Part shown: one piece after another, positions 54,957-64,000 of the stretch
Layout: every line of letters starts with the position of its first letter
Position numbering within the stretch: the first letter of the stretch is position 1
Source of the DNA: Agarilytica sp045430285
Lineage (GTDB): Bacteria > Pseudomonadota > Gammaproteobacteria > Pseudomonadales > Cellvibrionaceae
DNA: 64,000 bases
Assembly: GCA_045430285.1 (NCBI GenBank)
Contig: JAILXV010000003.1
Coordinates: 124,001-188,000, forward strand
Direction of reading: 5' to 3'
The notes under the pieces: model-generated
The model's input: only the letters and a program-made list of their open reading frames with translations
Database searches by the model: none
Told to the model about the DNA's origin: nothing
Program-made: the position numbers and the translations under genes

Positions 54957-55640
54957 TTGAGTAACGAACAAGAACGAAATTTTGATACTTCGGAAAAAGA
55001 CATCCCTCGCTTTATCGCGGTGGAAGGGCCTATTGGCGTCGGCAAAACAACTCTCACCAAATACTTAGCCGAAACGTTCAATTACGAAACCTTGCTTGAA
55101 CGCGCGGAAGAGAACCCCTTTCTTGAGCGCTTTTATGCTGACGAGCGTAACTCCGCCCTGCCAACCCAACTTTTCTTTTTGCTTCAACGTGCTCAACAGC
55201 TCAACAGCCTCCACCAAGCCGATATGTTTGAGCCCGTGCGTGTGGCTGACTTCTTAATCGACAAAGATCAACTATTTGCCGAAGTCACGCTAGACGAAGA
55301 TGAATTTAAGCTGTACCAACAAATGTATAACCACGTCACCATCGACGCACCAATACCCGATTTGGTGATTTATCTTCAAGCACCCGCGGATGTTTTATTA
55401 GATCGTATTGATGGGCGCGGCATTCAAGCAGAACGCAGTATTAACGCAGAATATCTGCAAACATTGAATGAAGCTTATGCGCGCTTCTTTCACTTTTACG
55501 ATCGCTCCCCCCTATTAATTGTGAACGCCGCTGAAATTGATTGGGTAAACAACCCAGAAGACTATAAGATGCTGGTTGAAACGATTCTCGAAACGAAAAG
55601 TGGTCGACACTACTACAACCCTAAACCCACGATTTTTTAA
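54957..55640 (+). CDS. deoxynucleoside kinase
   Basis: The 227-residue protein belongs to the dNK/dGK/dCK family (PF01712) and phosphorylates deoxynucleosides in the salvage pathway. It has the P-loop EGPIGVGKTTLTKYLAE, the substrate residues in ENPFLERFYAD, the DR-type motif in VRVADFLIDKDQLFAE, and the LID region RIDGRGIQAERSINAEYL. The start is TTG with GGAG 7 bases upstream. The precise base preference cannot be told. It sits between folK and panB, as in several marine gammaproteobacteria. Confidence 0.9.
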   Translation: MSNEQERNFDTSEKDIPRFIAVEGPIGVGKTTLTKYLAETFNYETLLERAEENPFLERFYADERNSALPTQLFFLLQRAQQLNSLHQADMFEPVRVADFLIDKDQLFAEVTLDEDEFKLYQQMYNHVTIDAPIPDLVIYLQAPADVLLDRIDGRGIQAERSINAEYLQTLNEAYARFFHFYDRSPLLIVNAAEIDWVNNPEDYKMLVETILETKSGRHYYNPKPTIF

Positions 55641-55654
55641 ATAGGGATCTCACC

Positions 55655-56479
55655 ATGGTCTACGCTGGCGACGACAGTAAAACACTTACAAAACCGGTCA
55701 CAATTCTCACGCTGAAAAAAATGAAAGCAGCAGGAGAAAAGTTCGTCACGGTATCCCTCTATGACGCACCAATGGCTGCCATGGCACAAAAAACGGGTGT
55801 TGAAGTGGTCTTAGTAGGCGACAGCTTGGGTATGACCGTACTCGGCTACGACAGCACCCTTCCCGTCACTATGGAGCAAATGATTTATCACATTGAAGCG
55901 GTAGCGCGGGGCAACAAAAAATCACTGATCATGGGCGACCTACCCTTTATGACCTACGCTACGCCCGAACAGGCATTGGAAAACGCTGCCCGCGTTATGC
56001 GCGCCGGTGCCCACATGGTCAAAATTGAAGGGGGCGAGTGGCTCGCCGAAACAGTTCGCATGTTAAGCGAACGTGGCATTCCTGTGTGCGCCCACATTGG
56101 CCTCACCCCACAGTCTGTTAACAAATTTGGTGGCTTTAGAGTCCAGGGCCGCACCGAAGAACAAGCTCGTACATTGACGGAAGACGCAAAAATACTGGAA
56201 GAAGCGGGTGCTGATATATTACTACTTGAATGCGTACCTGCCGGCTTAGCCTCAAGCATCACTGAAAACCTGAACATCCCGACAATTGGCATCGGCGCAG
56301 GCAAAGATACTGATGCTCAAGTGTTAGTCATAAACGATATTTTAGGCTTAACGCCGCAACCACCAAAGTTCTCTAAAAACTTCTTGGTTGAAACCAAGGA
56401 CATTCCTTCTGCCCTTGAGAAATATGTCGACGATGTCAAAAAAGGGATATTCCCAGGGGAAGAAAATATTTTCCTTTAA
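55655..56479 (+). CDS. panB: 3-methyl-2-oxobutanoate hydroxymethyltransferase PanB
   Basis: PanB makes ketopantoate from alpha-ketoisovalerate, the first committed step to pantothenate. The 274-residue protein has VVLVGDSLGMTVLGYDSTLP with the magnesium-binding Asp, the IMGDLPFMTYATPEQAL stretch, AHMVKIEGGEW and the catalytic GIPVCAHIGLTPQSVN region. It starts 14 bases after the kinase gene with an AGGGATCT leader. The usual partner panC does not follow here. Confidence 0.97.
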   Translation: MVYAGDDSKTLTKPVTILTLKKMKAAGEKFVTVSLYDAPMAAMAQKTGVEVVLVGDSLGMTVLGYDSTLPVTMEQMIYHIEAVARGNKKSLIMGDLPFMTYATPEQALENAARVMRAGAHMVKIEGGEWLAETVRMLSERGIPVCAHIGLTPQSVNKFGGFRVQGRTEEQARTLTEDAKILEEAGADILLLECVPAGLASSITENLNIPTIGIGAGKDTDAQVLVINDILGLTPQPPKFSKNFLVETKDIPSALEKYVDDVKKGIFPGEENIFL

Positions 56480-56568
56480 TCGTTGTCACTCGCAATAAAC
56501 GGCATAAAAACATCTGGTGCAGGCAGTCCCTAAGTACAGGGAAATGGAAACACTCCACTGAACATTCA

Positions 56569-56832
56569 TTAGAATTCCCACTTACATCCATATGTGTACA
56601 GTTTTTGCTGTACTTCATTGCTAGGCGACATCTTTTTATTTATCCAAGGTGCAGGGGTGTTGAATATATAGAGTGGGCAAGCATTAACGCTCTCATAAAA
56701 ATTGTCGCCAAAGCCCAATATACGAAAGCCAGATTCCCCACTTTGGTTCATACTAAGCGCTATTGAGGCTATAAATGACCCATAAAGAGGCGCTACCTCA
56801 TCACTTCCGCTTAAGGGCACGATATGCAGCAA
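56569..56832 (-). pseudogene. possible remnant or small orphan ORF between panB and ppc
   Basis: An 87-codon minus-strand frame fills the 344-base gap between panB and ppc and overlaps the ppc start by 9 bases. The predicted product looks protein-like rather than random (ASIALSMNQSGESGFRILGF, YIFNTPAPWINKKM, YTYGCKWEF) but has no clear ribosome binding site, and I do not recognise it. It could be the C-terminal piece of a decayed gene or a chance frame. I call it doubtful. Confidence 0.3.
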
Positions 56833-59442
56833 CTACCCGAAACACTTCGAGATAATGTTCGTTTACTCGGCGAGCTTTTAGGCGACACACTTCAGGAACA
56901 CGAAAGTGTAAAGCTGTTTAAAAAAGTGGAGACTATTCGCACACTTTCAAAAGCCCTAAGCAAAAGTAGCAATGGCGATCCCAGCGCACTGATCGATTTT
57001 CTCAGTGAACTGGAAGACAAAGATATCCTCCCTATCGCGCGTGCTTTTAATCAATTTTTGAACCTCGCCAATATTGCCGATCAAGAATATTTCTCTAGCG
57101 CCGATGCAGAGACACAAGATGGGCTGGACAAGCAACTGCTCACCCTCGCCGAAAAGCTCGGCAAAGACGATATTGCCAAACTGGTAAGCGAATTAAAAAT
57201 CAGCCTCGTACTCACCGCCCACCCCACGGAAATTACGCGGCGCACGCTGATAAAAAAATATGAGTCCATCAACGATACGCTGTTGGATCGAACACGTGAC
57301 GACTTGCTGGATTACGAGAAAGATAAAATCCAAGGGCGCCTCCACCGTTTAATTGAAGAAATCTGGAGCACGGATGAGATTCGTACCACGCGACCCAGCG
57401 CAATAGACGAAGCCAAGTGGGGCTTCAGTGTTATCGAGAATAGTTTATGGCGAGCCGTGCCCGATTTTATTCGTCACTTCGATCGCATCTGCCGACGCAG
57501 ACTTGGCCAAGCACTCCCAATAGATGTTCAACCCTTCCAGTTTTATTCCTGGATGGGCGGCGACCGCGACGGCAACCCCAACGTAACCCACGACGTTACC
57601 GAAACCGTAATTTTATTAGGGCGCTGGAAAGCTGCTGAACTGTATTTATCCGATTGCGTTGGCTTAGCTGGCGACTTGAGCATGCATGAAGCCGACGATA
57701 CGCTTTTGTCCGCACTGGCCACGCCTTCTGCCACCCCTTATCGCGATTTACTCCACGAAATAAGAAAACGACTTGAAGACACTATCGCCTGGACTGAAAA
57801 ACGCTTAAACGGCGATCTACAACCCGCCTCAGACTCAGTCATCCAATCAAAAGATGACGTCATGGCACCGCTACTGCTTTGCTATCACTCACTTAAAAAA
57901 TGCGGTTACGAACACATAGCGAATGGCCCGCTCTCCGACACCCTTCGCCGATTGTGCGCCTTTGGCATCAACCTACAACCCCTCGATATTCGTCAAGACG
58001 GCGATCGCCATGTAGAGGTGCTAGACGAACTCACGGCCTACCTTGAACTGGGCCGCTACAGAGAGTGGAATGAAAACCAACGACAAACGTTTCTAGTGGA
58101 GCAGCTCGATAACAAACGCCCTTTGCTTCCCAGTAACTGGCCTGTAAGTGAGGCCTCTGCTGAAGTAATCGCCACCTGTCGAGTCATTGCCGCCCAGCCC
58201 GAGGAATGCCTTTCTCACTATGTGATTTCCATGGCCAAACAACCGTCCGACGTGTTGGCCGTCGCACTGCTACTCAAAGAATGTGGCGTTAGCTGGAAAA
58301 TGCCCGTCGTCCCCTTATTTGAAACCTTGGATGATCTAAACCGTGCGCCGAGGGTAATGAATGCATTATGGGAAATGCCCTGGTATCAACAATATTGTGG
58401 CGCTGAGCAAACCGTGATGATCGGCTACTCCGACTCAGCAAAAGATGCCGGAAAATTCGCCGCCACATGGGCGCAATACACCTCCCAAGAACAATTGGTA
58501 GAACTCTCGGAACAACACAATATTCGACTCAGTTTATTTCACGGCCGCGGTGGTACCGTCGGTCGTGGCGGCGGCCCCGTAGAAAAAGCCATGGCATCGC
58601 AACCTCCAGGCTCCGTCAAAGGCCACATTCGCGTAACCGAACAAGGTGAAATGATTCGCTATAAATTTGGCCTGCCTCGCATCGCGTTTAAAAGCATGAG
58701 TAATTACATGCAGGCGATCATCAACGCGACCGTCACACCTAATCCAGCGCCTACCGACGCATGGCGAACGCTCATGGGAGCCATGTCAGAAAAAAGCCTG
58801 TTGGCTTATCGTGAAGTCGTCAGGGAAAACCCCAATTTTGTTCCTTACTTTCGTACCCTAACTCCAGAACAAGAACTGGGAAAACTCGCCTTAGGATCTC
58901 GCCCCGCAAAACGAAAAGCCGATGGCGGCGTCGAAAGCTTACGGGCCATTCCCTGGGTATTTGCTTGGACGCAGGTGCGCCTGAACCTCCCCAGCTGGCT
59001 CGGCGGCCAACAAGCCCTTGCTCACGGCTTAGCAACTGCTCCCGACACCCTCAATGATATGGTGCAAAATTGGCCGTTCTTCTCCTGCTTCTTAGATTTA
59101 TTGGAGATGGTCCTGGGTAAAACCGACGGCCCCATTTGCGCCTATTACGAGCAACTCTTGGTTGACGAATCTCTACATGATTTCGGTTTAGCCTTGCGTG
59201 AAGATCTGGACACACTCAAAGCCCAGCTCAACCAACTGAAACAACAAGATGAGCTCTTGGCTGACGAACCCATACTCCAACTTTCCTTAGAGGTACGTAA
59301 GCCCTACATTGACCCATTGAATTACCTACAGGCTGAATTGTTGAAGCGCGAACGCAAAGCTGGTGAAATCAGCCCAGAGCTTGAACGTGCGTTGAAAGTT
59401 ACCATGGCAGGGATCTCGGCTGGTATGCGGAACACAGGCTAG
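56824..59442 (+). CDS. ppc: phosphoenolpyruvate carboxylase
   Basis: It carboxylates phosphoenolpyruvate to oxaloacetate and refills the TCA cycle. The 872-residue protein has the catalytic-His motif VLTAHPTEITRRT (about residue 138), GGDRDGNPNVTHDVT, and the mobile loop FHGRGGTVGRGGGPVEKA (about residues 578-595). It ends in the conserved ISAGMRNTG. An AAGGG box 7 bases upstream supports the ATG at 56824. Confidence 0.98.
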   Translation: MQQLPETLRDNVRLLGELLGDTLQEHESVKLFKKVETIRTLSKALSKSSNGDPSALIDFLSELEDKDILPIARAFNQFLNLANIADQEYFSSADAETQDGLDKQLLTLAEKLGKDDIAKLVSELKISLVLTAHPTEITRRTLIKKYESINDTLLDRTRDDLLDYEKDKIQGRLHRLIEEIWSTDEIRTTRPSAIDEAKWGFSVIENSLWRAVPDFIRHFDRICRRRLGQALPIDVQPFQFYSWMGGDRDGNPNVTHDVTETVILLGRWKAAELYLSDCVGLAGDLSMHEADDTLLSALATPSATPYRDLLHEIRKRLEDTIAWTEKRLNGDLQPASDSVIQSKDDVMAPLLLCYHSLKKCGYEHIANGPLSDTLRRLCAFGINLQPLDIRQDGDRHVEVLDELTAYLELGRYREWNENQRQTFLVEQLDNKRPLLPSNWPVSEASAEVIATCRVIAAQPEECLSHYVISMAKQPSDVLAVALLLKECGVSWKMPVVPLFETLDDLNRAPRVMNALWEMPWYQQYCGAEQTVMIGYSDSAKDAGKFAATWAQYTSQEQLVELSEQHNIRLSLFHGRGGTVGRGGGPVEKAMASQPPGSVKGHIRVTEQGEMIRYKFGLPRIAFKSMSNYMQAIINATVTPNPAPTDAWRTLMGAMSEKSLLAYREVVRENPNFVPYFRTLTPEQELGKLALGSRPAKRKADGGVESLRAIPWVFAWTQVRLNLPSWLGGQQALAHGLATAPDTLNDMVQNWPFFSCFLDLLEMVLGKTDGPICAYYEQLLVDESLHDFGLALREDLDTLKAQLNQLKQQDELLADEPILQLSLEVRKPYIDPLNYLQAELLKRERKAGEISPELERALKVTMAGISAGMRNTG

Positions 59443-59540
59443 AACACAGGAATAGCGCCTAACATCGACAATGTCCTTTTAATGCTGCGGTGGACACAAT
59501 ACAATTGCGGGTTTCGCCAGCTCGAAACAGTAGTAATTCG

Positions 59541-61487
59541 ATGTTTGACACGATTCCGCTCACACGCCCGACCACGCCTTTGCTCGATAGCATTAACGAG
59601 ACGGCGGACTTGCGCCAGCTGGAAGAAGAACAGCTCGAAGATCTAGCGCGTGAATTGCGAGAATATCTGCTCTTTTCCGTCGGCCAAACCGGCGGGCATT
59701 TTGGCGCGGGTTTAGGGGTTGTTGAGCTCACCATTGCCTTGCACTACGTACTTAATACACCCAACGATCGCATCGTTTGGGATGTTGGCCACCAAACCTA
59801 CCCGCACAAAATCCTTACCGGTCGCCGTGAAGCAATGTCCGGCATCCGCCAATGGCAAGGCCTCTCTGGCTTTCCAAAGCGCAGCGAAAGCGAATACGAC
59901 ACCTTTGGTGTTGGCCACTCCAGTACCTCGATCAGTGCCGCACTGGGCATGTCTGAAGCCTCTGACCTGCTGGGAGAAAACCGTCAATCCGTTGCAGTCA
60001 TTGGCGACGGCGCGATGACAGCGGGGATGGCCTTTGAAGCCCTCAATCACGCTGCTCACACGAATACGGATATGCTCGTCATCTTGAATGACAACAATAT
60101 GTCCATCTCGAAAAATGTGGGTGGTTTAGCGACTTACTTCTCTCGTGTATGGGCCAGCAAAACCTACCACGCTCTGCGAGAAGGTAGTAAGCGCGTACTT
60201 ACAAAAATACCCCAGGCTTGGGAATTCGCGCGTAAAACAGAAGAGCACCTCAAAGGCATGATCGCCCCTGGTACACTTTTCGAAGAACTAGGGTTTTATT
60301 ATGTCGGTCCGATTGATGGTCACGATCTTGGACATCTCGTCCAGTACCTGCGAAAAATGCAGAAGATCAAAGGGCCCAAACTGCTCCACATTATTACCCA
60401 AAAGGGCAAAGGCTTTGGTCCAGCTGAAAACGACCCCGTCGGCTATCACGCACTAAACAAAATCGAGCCCACGCCCAAAGTGACCAATGCAGCACCAGCG
60501 GCCAAACCAAAACTCAAAAAGTACCAAGCCATATTTGGCGACTGGCTATGCGATGTAGCCGAACAAGATAAGCGCCTCGTCGGGATTACCCCCGCCATGT
60601 GCGAAGGCTCGGGTATGGTGGAATTTTCTGAAAAATTTCCCGAGCAATTTCATGATGTCGCCATTGCTGAACAACATGCCGTTACTTTTGCAGCTGGCTT
60701 AGCCTGCGACGGCGCCAAGCCAGTTGTGGCTATTTACTCAAGCTTTTTGCAGCGCGCTTACGATCAACTGATTCACGATGTCGCCTTGCAGAACTTAGAC
60801 GTTACCTTTGCCATCGACCGTGCGGGTCTTGTCGGTGAAGACGGCGCAACACATGCGGGCAGTTTCGATACCTCCTTTATGCGTACCGTTCCGCAAATGA
60901 TCATCGCCACACCCAGTGACGAAAACGAATGTCGCCAACTTCTTTTTAGCGCCTACGAACACGAAGGCCCATCCGCTGTTCGATACCCTCGCGGCACCGG
61001 CCCAGGCACGAGCATTGTTGAGAGCAATCAACACTTCCCCGTTGGGCGAGGACGTGTCGTGCAAGAAGGGCAGCGTGTCAGTATATTAAATTTTGGCGTA
61101 CTGCTACCCCGCACAATCGAGATCGCAGAAAAATACGGGTTTACCGTATGCGATATGCGCTGGGCGAAACCCCTCGATGAAACGCTTATTTTCGACCAGG
61201 CGGCTAAGCACGATTACCTCATCACCATTGAGGAAAACGCGACTGCGGGCGGTGCGGGAGCGGGCGTCCTGGAACTGCTCAGCCAAAACGCGATCACCAC
61301 CCCCACTTTGGTCATTGGTCTTCCCGATATCTATTATCAACATGGCACTCGCGACCAAGTCCTTGAAGAAGCGGGACTAAGTAGTGCGGGCATCGAAAAA
61401 CAAATAAATGATTGGCTGGCAAAACTATCTACAGGCAAAGCTCAGCCCGTAATACGAAGTATTGTTGGCGACAAAGTTAATTCCTAA
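59541..61487 (+). CDS. dxs: 1-deoxy-D-xylulose-5-phosphate synthase
   Basis: Dxs condenses pyruvate and glyceraldehyde phosphate, the first step of the MEP isoprenoid pathway. The thiamine diphosphate motif is GDGAMTAGMAFEALNHAA followed by LNDNNMSISKN. The transketolase-like C-terminal half has IAEQHAVTFAAGLA and DRAGLVGEDGATHAGSFD. The open frame begins at 59490 with GTG. I chose the ATG at 59541, giving 648 residues, because homologues begin near FDTIPLTRP-like text. Confidence 0.97.
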   Translation: MFDTIPLTRPTTPLLDSINETADLRQLEEEQLEDLARELREYLLFSVGQTGGHFGAGLGVVELTIALHYVLNTPNDRIVWDVGHQTYPHKILTGRREAMSGIRQWQGLSGFPKRSESEYDTFGVGHSSTSISAALGMSEASDLLGENRQSVAVIGDGAMTAGMAFEALNHAAHTNTDMLVILNDNNMSISKNVGGLATYFSRVWASKTYHALREGSKRVLTKIPQAWEFARKTEEHLKGMIAPGTLFEELGFYYVGPIDGHDLGHLVQYLRKMQKIKGPKLLHIITQKGKGFGPAENDPVGYHALNKIEPTPKVTNAAPAAKPKLKKYQAIFGDWLCDVAEQDKRLVGITPAMCEGSGMVEFSEKFPEQFHDVAIAEQHAVTFAAGLACDGAKPVVAIYSSFLQRAYDQLIHDVALQNLDVTFAIDRAGLVGEDGATHAGSFDTSFMRTVPQMIIATPSDENECRQLLFSAYEHEGPSAVRYPRGTGPGTSIVESNQHFPVGRGRVVQEGQRVSILNFGVLLPRTIEIAEKYGFTVCDMRWAKPLDETLIFDQAAKHDYLITIEENATAGGAGAGVLELLSQNAITTPTLVIGLPDIYYQHGTRDQVLEEAGLSSAGIEKQINDWLAKLSTGKAQPVIRSIVGDKVNS

Positions 61488-61587
61488 CGTTTCATCGCTA
61501 TACCGTATTTTTCTTTTTTATTTATCCTCCGCGAGCTTTGTGGTCAAATCCCTAGCCTCCTCTTCAAAACCTACATGAGCACACTTA

Positions 61588-63393
61588 ATGCGCGGACAAG
61601 CCACTGATGTCAGCATCAAAGAAGTTAACTGGCGAACACTCTACTCTCTGATCCCTTACCTCCTTGAATATAAGAGCCGGATTGGTTTCGCCATTCTTTG
61701 TTTAATTGGCGCCAAAGTCGCAAGTGTTGGGCTGCCGTTTATCCTGAAACATATTGTCGATGATCTGGAAAAGATTAACGACGACCATCTGCTTGTGGCA
61801 ATGCCCTTGGCCCTGCTCATCGCTTACGGTGCCGTGCGCTTTGCTAGCGTGCTATTTGGCGAATTACGAGATACGATTTTTGGCCGCGTGACAGAACGTG
61901 CAATGCGACGCATTGGCCTTAAAGTGTTCCAGCATATTCACTCTCTGGATCTCGATTTTCATCTAAATAGACGCACAGGTGGGCTGTCCCGAGATATCGA
62001 AAGAGGCACAAATGGCATCAGTTTCTTGTTGCGTTTTATGGTCTTCAATATTATTCCGACATTAATCGAAATTTCGCTTATCGCCGTTATTTTACTCGTC
62101 CAATACAACGCATGGTTCGCGTTAATCGTGGTCGCAGCAGTCAGCGCTTACATCGCCTTTTCCGTATTCGCCACAGAAATTCGCACTAAGTTCGTGAGAG
62201 AAGTAAACCAAGCCGAATCCGAAACCAGCACCCGCGCTGTAGACAGCCTACTCAACTACGAGACCGTAAAATATTTCACTAACGAAGATTACGAAGCCGA
62301 AAATTACGATCGTGAACTCATCACCTGGGAAAAAGCACGACAAAAAAACCGCCTCTCGCTATTTTTTCTCAACGGCGGCCAAGCGTTTATTATCGCAACC
62401 GCGATGAGCAGCTCGATGATTCTCGCAGCCGTCAACGTTGCCAACAAAAATATGACGCTGGGTGACTTTGTACTGATCAACGCATTTATGATGCAGATTT
62501 TTATGCCGCTTAATTTCCTTGGTTTTGTTTACCGTGAGATGAAAGGTTCGCTCGCCAATATTGAGCGCATGTTTTCTTTACTAGACACAAAACCAAAAGT
62601 TACTGATAAAGAAGGCGCCGCCACACTCGACGTAAAAAAAGGCCAAATCAGCTTCAATAATATAGATTTCGCCTACACCCCAGAGCGTGCGATTTTAAAA
62701 GGTGTCAGTTTTGACGTTGAAAGCAAACAAAAAGTGGCAATTGTCGGTAGCAGCGGTTCAGGAAAGTCAACGTTACTCAAACTCCTCTTTCGATTTTACG
62801 ATGCCGACAAAGGGAGTATTTCAATTGACGGACAAGATATTACTCAAGTATCACAACACTCTCTGCGCGCAAGTATTGGTGTGGTACCCCAAGACACCGT
62901 GCTCTTTAATATGTCCATTTACGAAAACATTCGTTATGGCCGCGTTGACGCCAGCGACGAAGAGGTAGACAACGCAATCAAACTCGCCCATCTCGCCGAT
63001 TTTATTTCACAACTCCCAGAAGGCTCTGAAACCGTTGTTGGTGAAAGAGGACTCAAGCTTTCTGGCGGCGAAAAACAACGCGTCTCGATTGCCCGCGCGA
63101 TATTAAAACACCCCCAAATAATGATCTTCGATGAAGCCACGTCTTCACTCGACAGTAAATCAGAGCAAGGCATACTCGAGGCAATCGAAGAAATCAGTCG
63201 TGAACAAACCACCCTGGTGATCGCTCACCGACTCTCGACGATTGTGAACGCCGATAAAATTATTGTATTGGATCAAGGCAATATTATTGAGCAAGGCTCC
63301 CACCAAACATTGCTAGCACAAAAAGGGAAATACGCTCTGCTCTGGCAAATACAACAAGCCGAGCAACACGAAGAGAAAACCGAAACGAATTAA
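61588..63393 (+). CDS. Atm1/HMT1-type ABC exporter, fused permease and ATPase
   Basis: The 601-residue half-transporter has an N-terminal permease of six helices (to about residue 330) and a C-terminal ATPase. The ATPase has Walker A VGSSGSGKSTLLKLL, Q-loop VVPQDTVLF, signature LSGGEKQRVSIARAI and Walker B IMIFDEATSSLDS. The NRRTGGLSRDIERGTNGISF and FVREVNQAESETSTRAVDSL motifs in the permease are typical of Atm1 and heavy-metal-tolerance exporters that carry glutathione-linked substrates. It would act as a homodimer in the inner membrane. Confidence 0.9.
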   Translation: MRGQATDVSIKEVNWRTLYSLIPYLLEYKSRIGFAILCLIGAKVASVGLPFILKHIVDDLEKINDDHLLVAMPLALLIAYGAVRFASVLFGELRDTIFGRVTERAMRRIGLKVFQHIHSLDLDFHLNRRTGGLSRDIERGTNGISFLLRFMVFNIIPTLIEISLIAVILLVQYNAWFALIVVAAVSAYIAFSVFATEIRTKFVREVNQAESETSTRAVDSLLNYETVKYFTNEDYEAENYDRELITWEKARQKNRLSLFFLNGGQAFIIATAMSSSMILAAVNVANKNMTLGDFVLINAFMMQIFMPLNFLGFVYREMKGSLANIERMFSLLDTKPKVTDKEGAATLDVKKGQISFNNIDFAYTPERAILKGVSFDVESKQKVAIVGSSGSGKSTLLKLLFRFYDADKGSISIDGQDITQVSQHSLRASIGVVPQDTVLFNMSIYENIRYGRVDASDEEVDNAIKLAHLADFISQLPEGSETVVGERGLKLSGGEKQRVSIARAILKHPQIMIFDEATSSLDSKSEQGILEAIEEISREQTTLVIAHRLSTIVNADKIIVLDQGNIIEQGSHQTLLAQKGKYALLWQIQQAEQHEEKTETN

Positions 63394-63415
63394 CACAGAT
63401 AACAAGGCTGAACAG

Positions 63416-63886
63416 ATGTCTGATTACGAAGCTACCGTGCAATGGACCCGCAAACCAGATGAATCATTTATCGATAACGAATACAGCAGAGGCCATACCT
63501 GGGAGTTTGACGGCGGGGCTGTAATACAAGCCTCCTCCGCTCCCGACATAGTGCCACTTCCCTACTCCGTCGCTAAAAATGTAGACCCCGAAGAAGCCTT
63601 GATCGCCTCTCTCTCCAGTTGCCATATGCTGTTTTTCTTAGGGTTCTCTGCAAAGTTTGGTTATACAGTAGATAGCTACACCGATAATGCTCTGGGTACG
63701 CTAGGCAAAACGGCATCCGGTAAAACTGCTTTTTCAAAAATTGTTTTACGCCCCAGCATAACGTTTTCCGGTGACAACCAGCCAGACACCAAAACCATCG
63801 AGACACTACATACAAAATCTCACGACTACTGTTTTATTGCCAATTCTCTAAACTGCGATGTGGTGATAAAGCCGGTTTCAACGTAG
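63416..63886 (+). CDS. OsmC-family peroxiredoxin-like protein
   Basis: The 156-residue protein has the OsmC pattern. An N-terminal beta part contains HTWEFDGGAVIQASSAP. The first catalytic cysteine lies in IASLSSCHMLFFLGFSAKFG and the second in KSHDYCFIANSLNCDVVI. Such proteins reduce organic hydroperoxides. It lies 22 bases after the ABC exporter and is probably in the same transcript, which would link thiol chemistry with glutathione-dependent export. The terminator at 63919 ends the unit. Confidence 0.9.
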   Translation: MSDYEATVQWTRKPDESFIDNEYSRGHTWEFDGGAVIQASSAPDIVPLPYSVAKNVDPEEALIASLSSCHMLFFLGFSAKFGYTVDSYTDNALGTLGKTASGKTAFSKIVLRPSITFSGDNQPDTKTIETLHTKSHDYCFIANSLNCDVVIKPVST

Positions 63887-63918
63887 CACTCAAAATTAAA
63901 CCAAATAATTCCCCCCAT

Positions 63919-63947
63919 AAAAAAACCCGGCATATGCCGGGTTTTTC
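63919..63947. terminator. perfect bidirectional intrinsic terminator
   Basis: AAAAACCCGGC and GCCGGGTTTTT form a perfect palindrome around ATAT. The stem is flanked by A-runs and T-runs, so it can end the osmC-like transcript and the convergent gene at the right edge. Confidence 0.95.
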
Positions 63948-63968
63948 ATTTATCGTCATGCACTTAAT

Positions 63969-64000
63969 TTAGAGGGCTTCAATTAAGTCGTCGACACCAT
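63969..64000 (-). CDS. C-terminal end of a minus-strand gene entering from the right edge
   Basis: A minus-strand frame ends with the TAA at 63969-63971 and reads GVDDLIEAL before the stop. Only about ten codons are inside the window. The terminator just beyond it supports a real gene end. The product cannot be identified. Confidence 0.4.
   Translation of the reverse strand, partial: GVDDLIEAL

Overview
The window is a chromosomal segment of a free-living gammaproteobacterium. Two long gene orders match those I know from Pseudomonas and its relatives: proA-nadD-rsfS-rlmH-mrdA-rodA-mltB-rlpA-dacA-ybeD-lipB, and dksA-gluQ-cbrX-cbrA-cbrB-pcnB-folK-panB. Base composition is moderate, start codons include many TTG/GTG, and the left edge holds a very large RHS/cadherin-type exported protein. 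I infer a marine or Cellvibrionaceae-like member of the broad Pseudomonas/Cellvibrio group; the sequence alone does not fix the genus. I see no rRNA, tRNA, CRISPR array, phage or insertion sequence.

Layout. 1-7918 (minus): one open frame running off the left edge. It encodes a secreted giant with Ig/cadherin-like repeats, an IgGFc-binding-like domain and RHS/YD repeats. 7952-18926 (minus): a small exported protein, then the cell-elongation and lipoate cluster lipB to proA. 19097-22396 (minus): an ATP-grasp ligase / inactive transglutaminase-7TM / retropepsin-like lipoprotein operon. 22976-27454 (plus): a glycine-zipper protein, a PepSY protein, a PhoP/PhoQ-like pair split by an alpha/beta hydrolase, a hairpin repeat and a VanZ-like protein. 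27517-33943: an MMPL/RND exporter, an FHA membrane protein, ubiX, mpl and an exported msrA. 34160-37695: two paralogous GGEEF diguanylate cyclases. 37782-40726: the membrane pyrophosphatase hppA and the soluble pyrophosphatase ppa, divergently transcribed. 40998-46053: small and poorly known genes, a HAD phosphatase, an M15 peptidase, a TfoX-C protein, a Rieske protein and sfsA. 46286-56479: dksA, gluQ, the CbrX/CbrA/CbrB system, a probable CrcZ-like RNA, pcnB, folK, a deoxynucleoside kinase and panB. 56824-63886: ppc, dxs, an Atm1-type ABC exporter and an OsmC protein. A partial minus-strand gene enters at the right edge.

The most interesting part is the cbrB-pcnB intergenic region (52429-53062). 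It contains GTTAC/GTAAC half-sites, a near-consensus sigma-54 promoter, a very A-rich stretch with repeated AAnAAnAA motifs, and a strong hairpin terminator, all in the expected order and spacing. In Pseudomonas this position holds crcZ, the CbrB/sigma-54-driven RNA that sequesters Hfq/Crc and relieves carbon catabolite repression. The neighbouring CbrB keeps the GAFTGA motif needed to contact sigma-54, and a 58-residue CbrX-like ORF overlaps the start of cbrA. Together they look like a complete carbon/nitrogen-balance regulatory module with its own decoy RNA.

Other points of interest are the IgGFc-binding-like domain inside an RHS protein, the hydrolase embedded in a PhoPQ-like operon, an acidic insert in the MMPL exporter, a dispersed-repeat-like hairpin at 26938-27019, and the absence of lipA and panC from their usual places.
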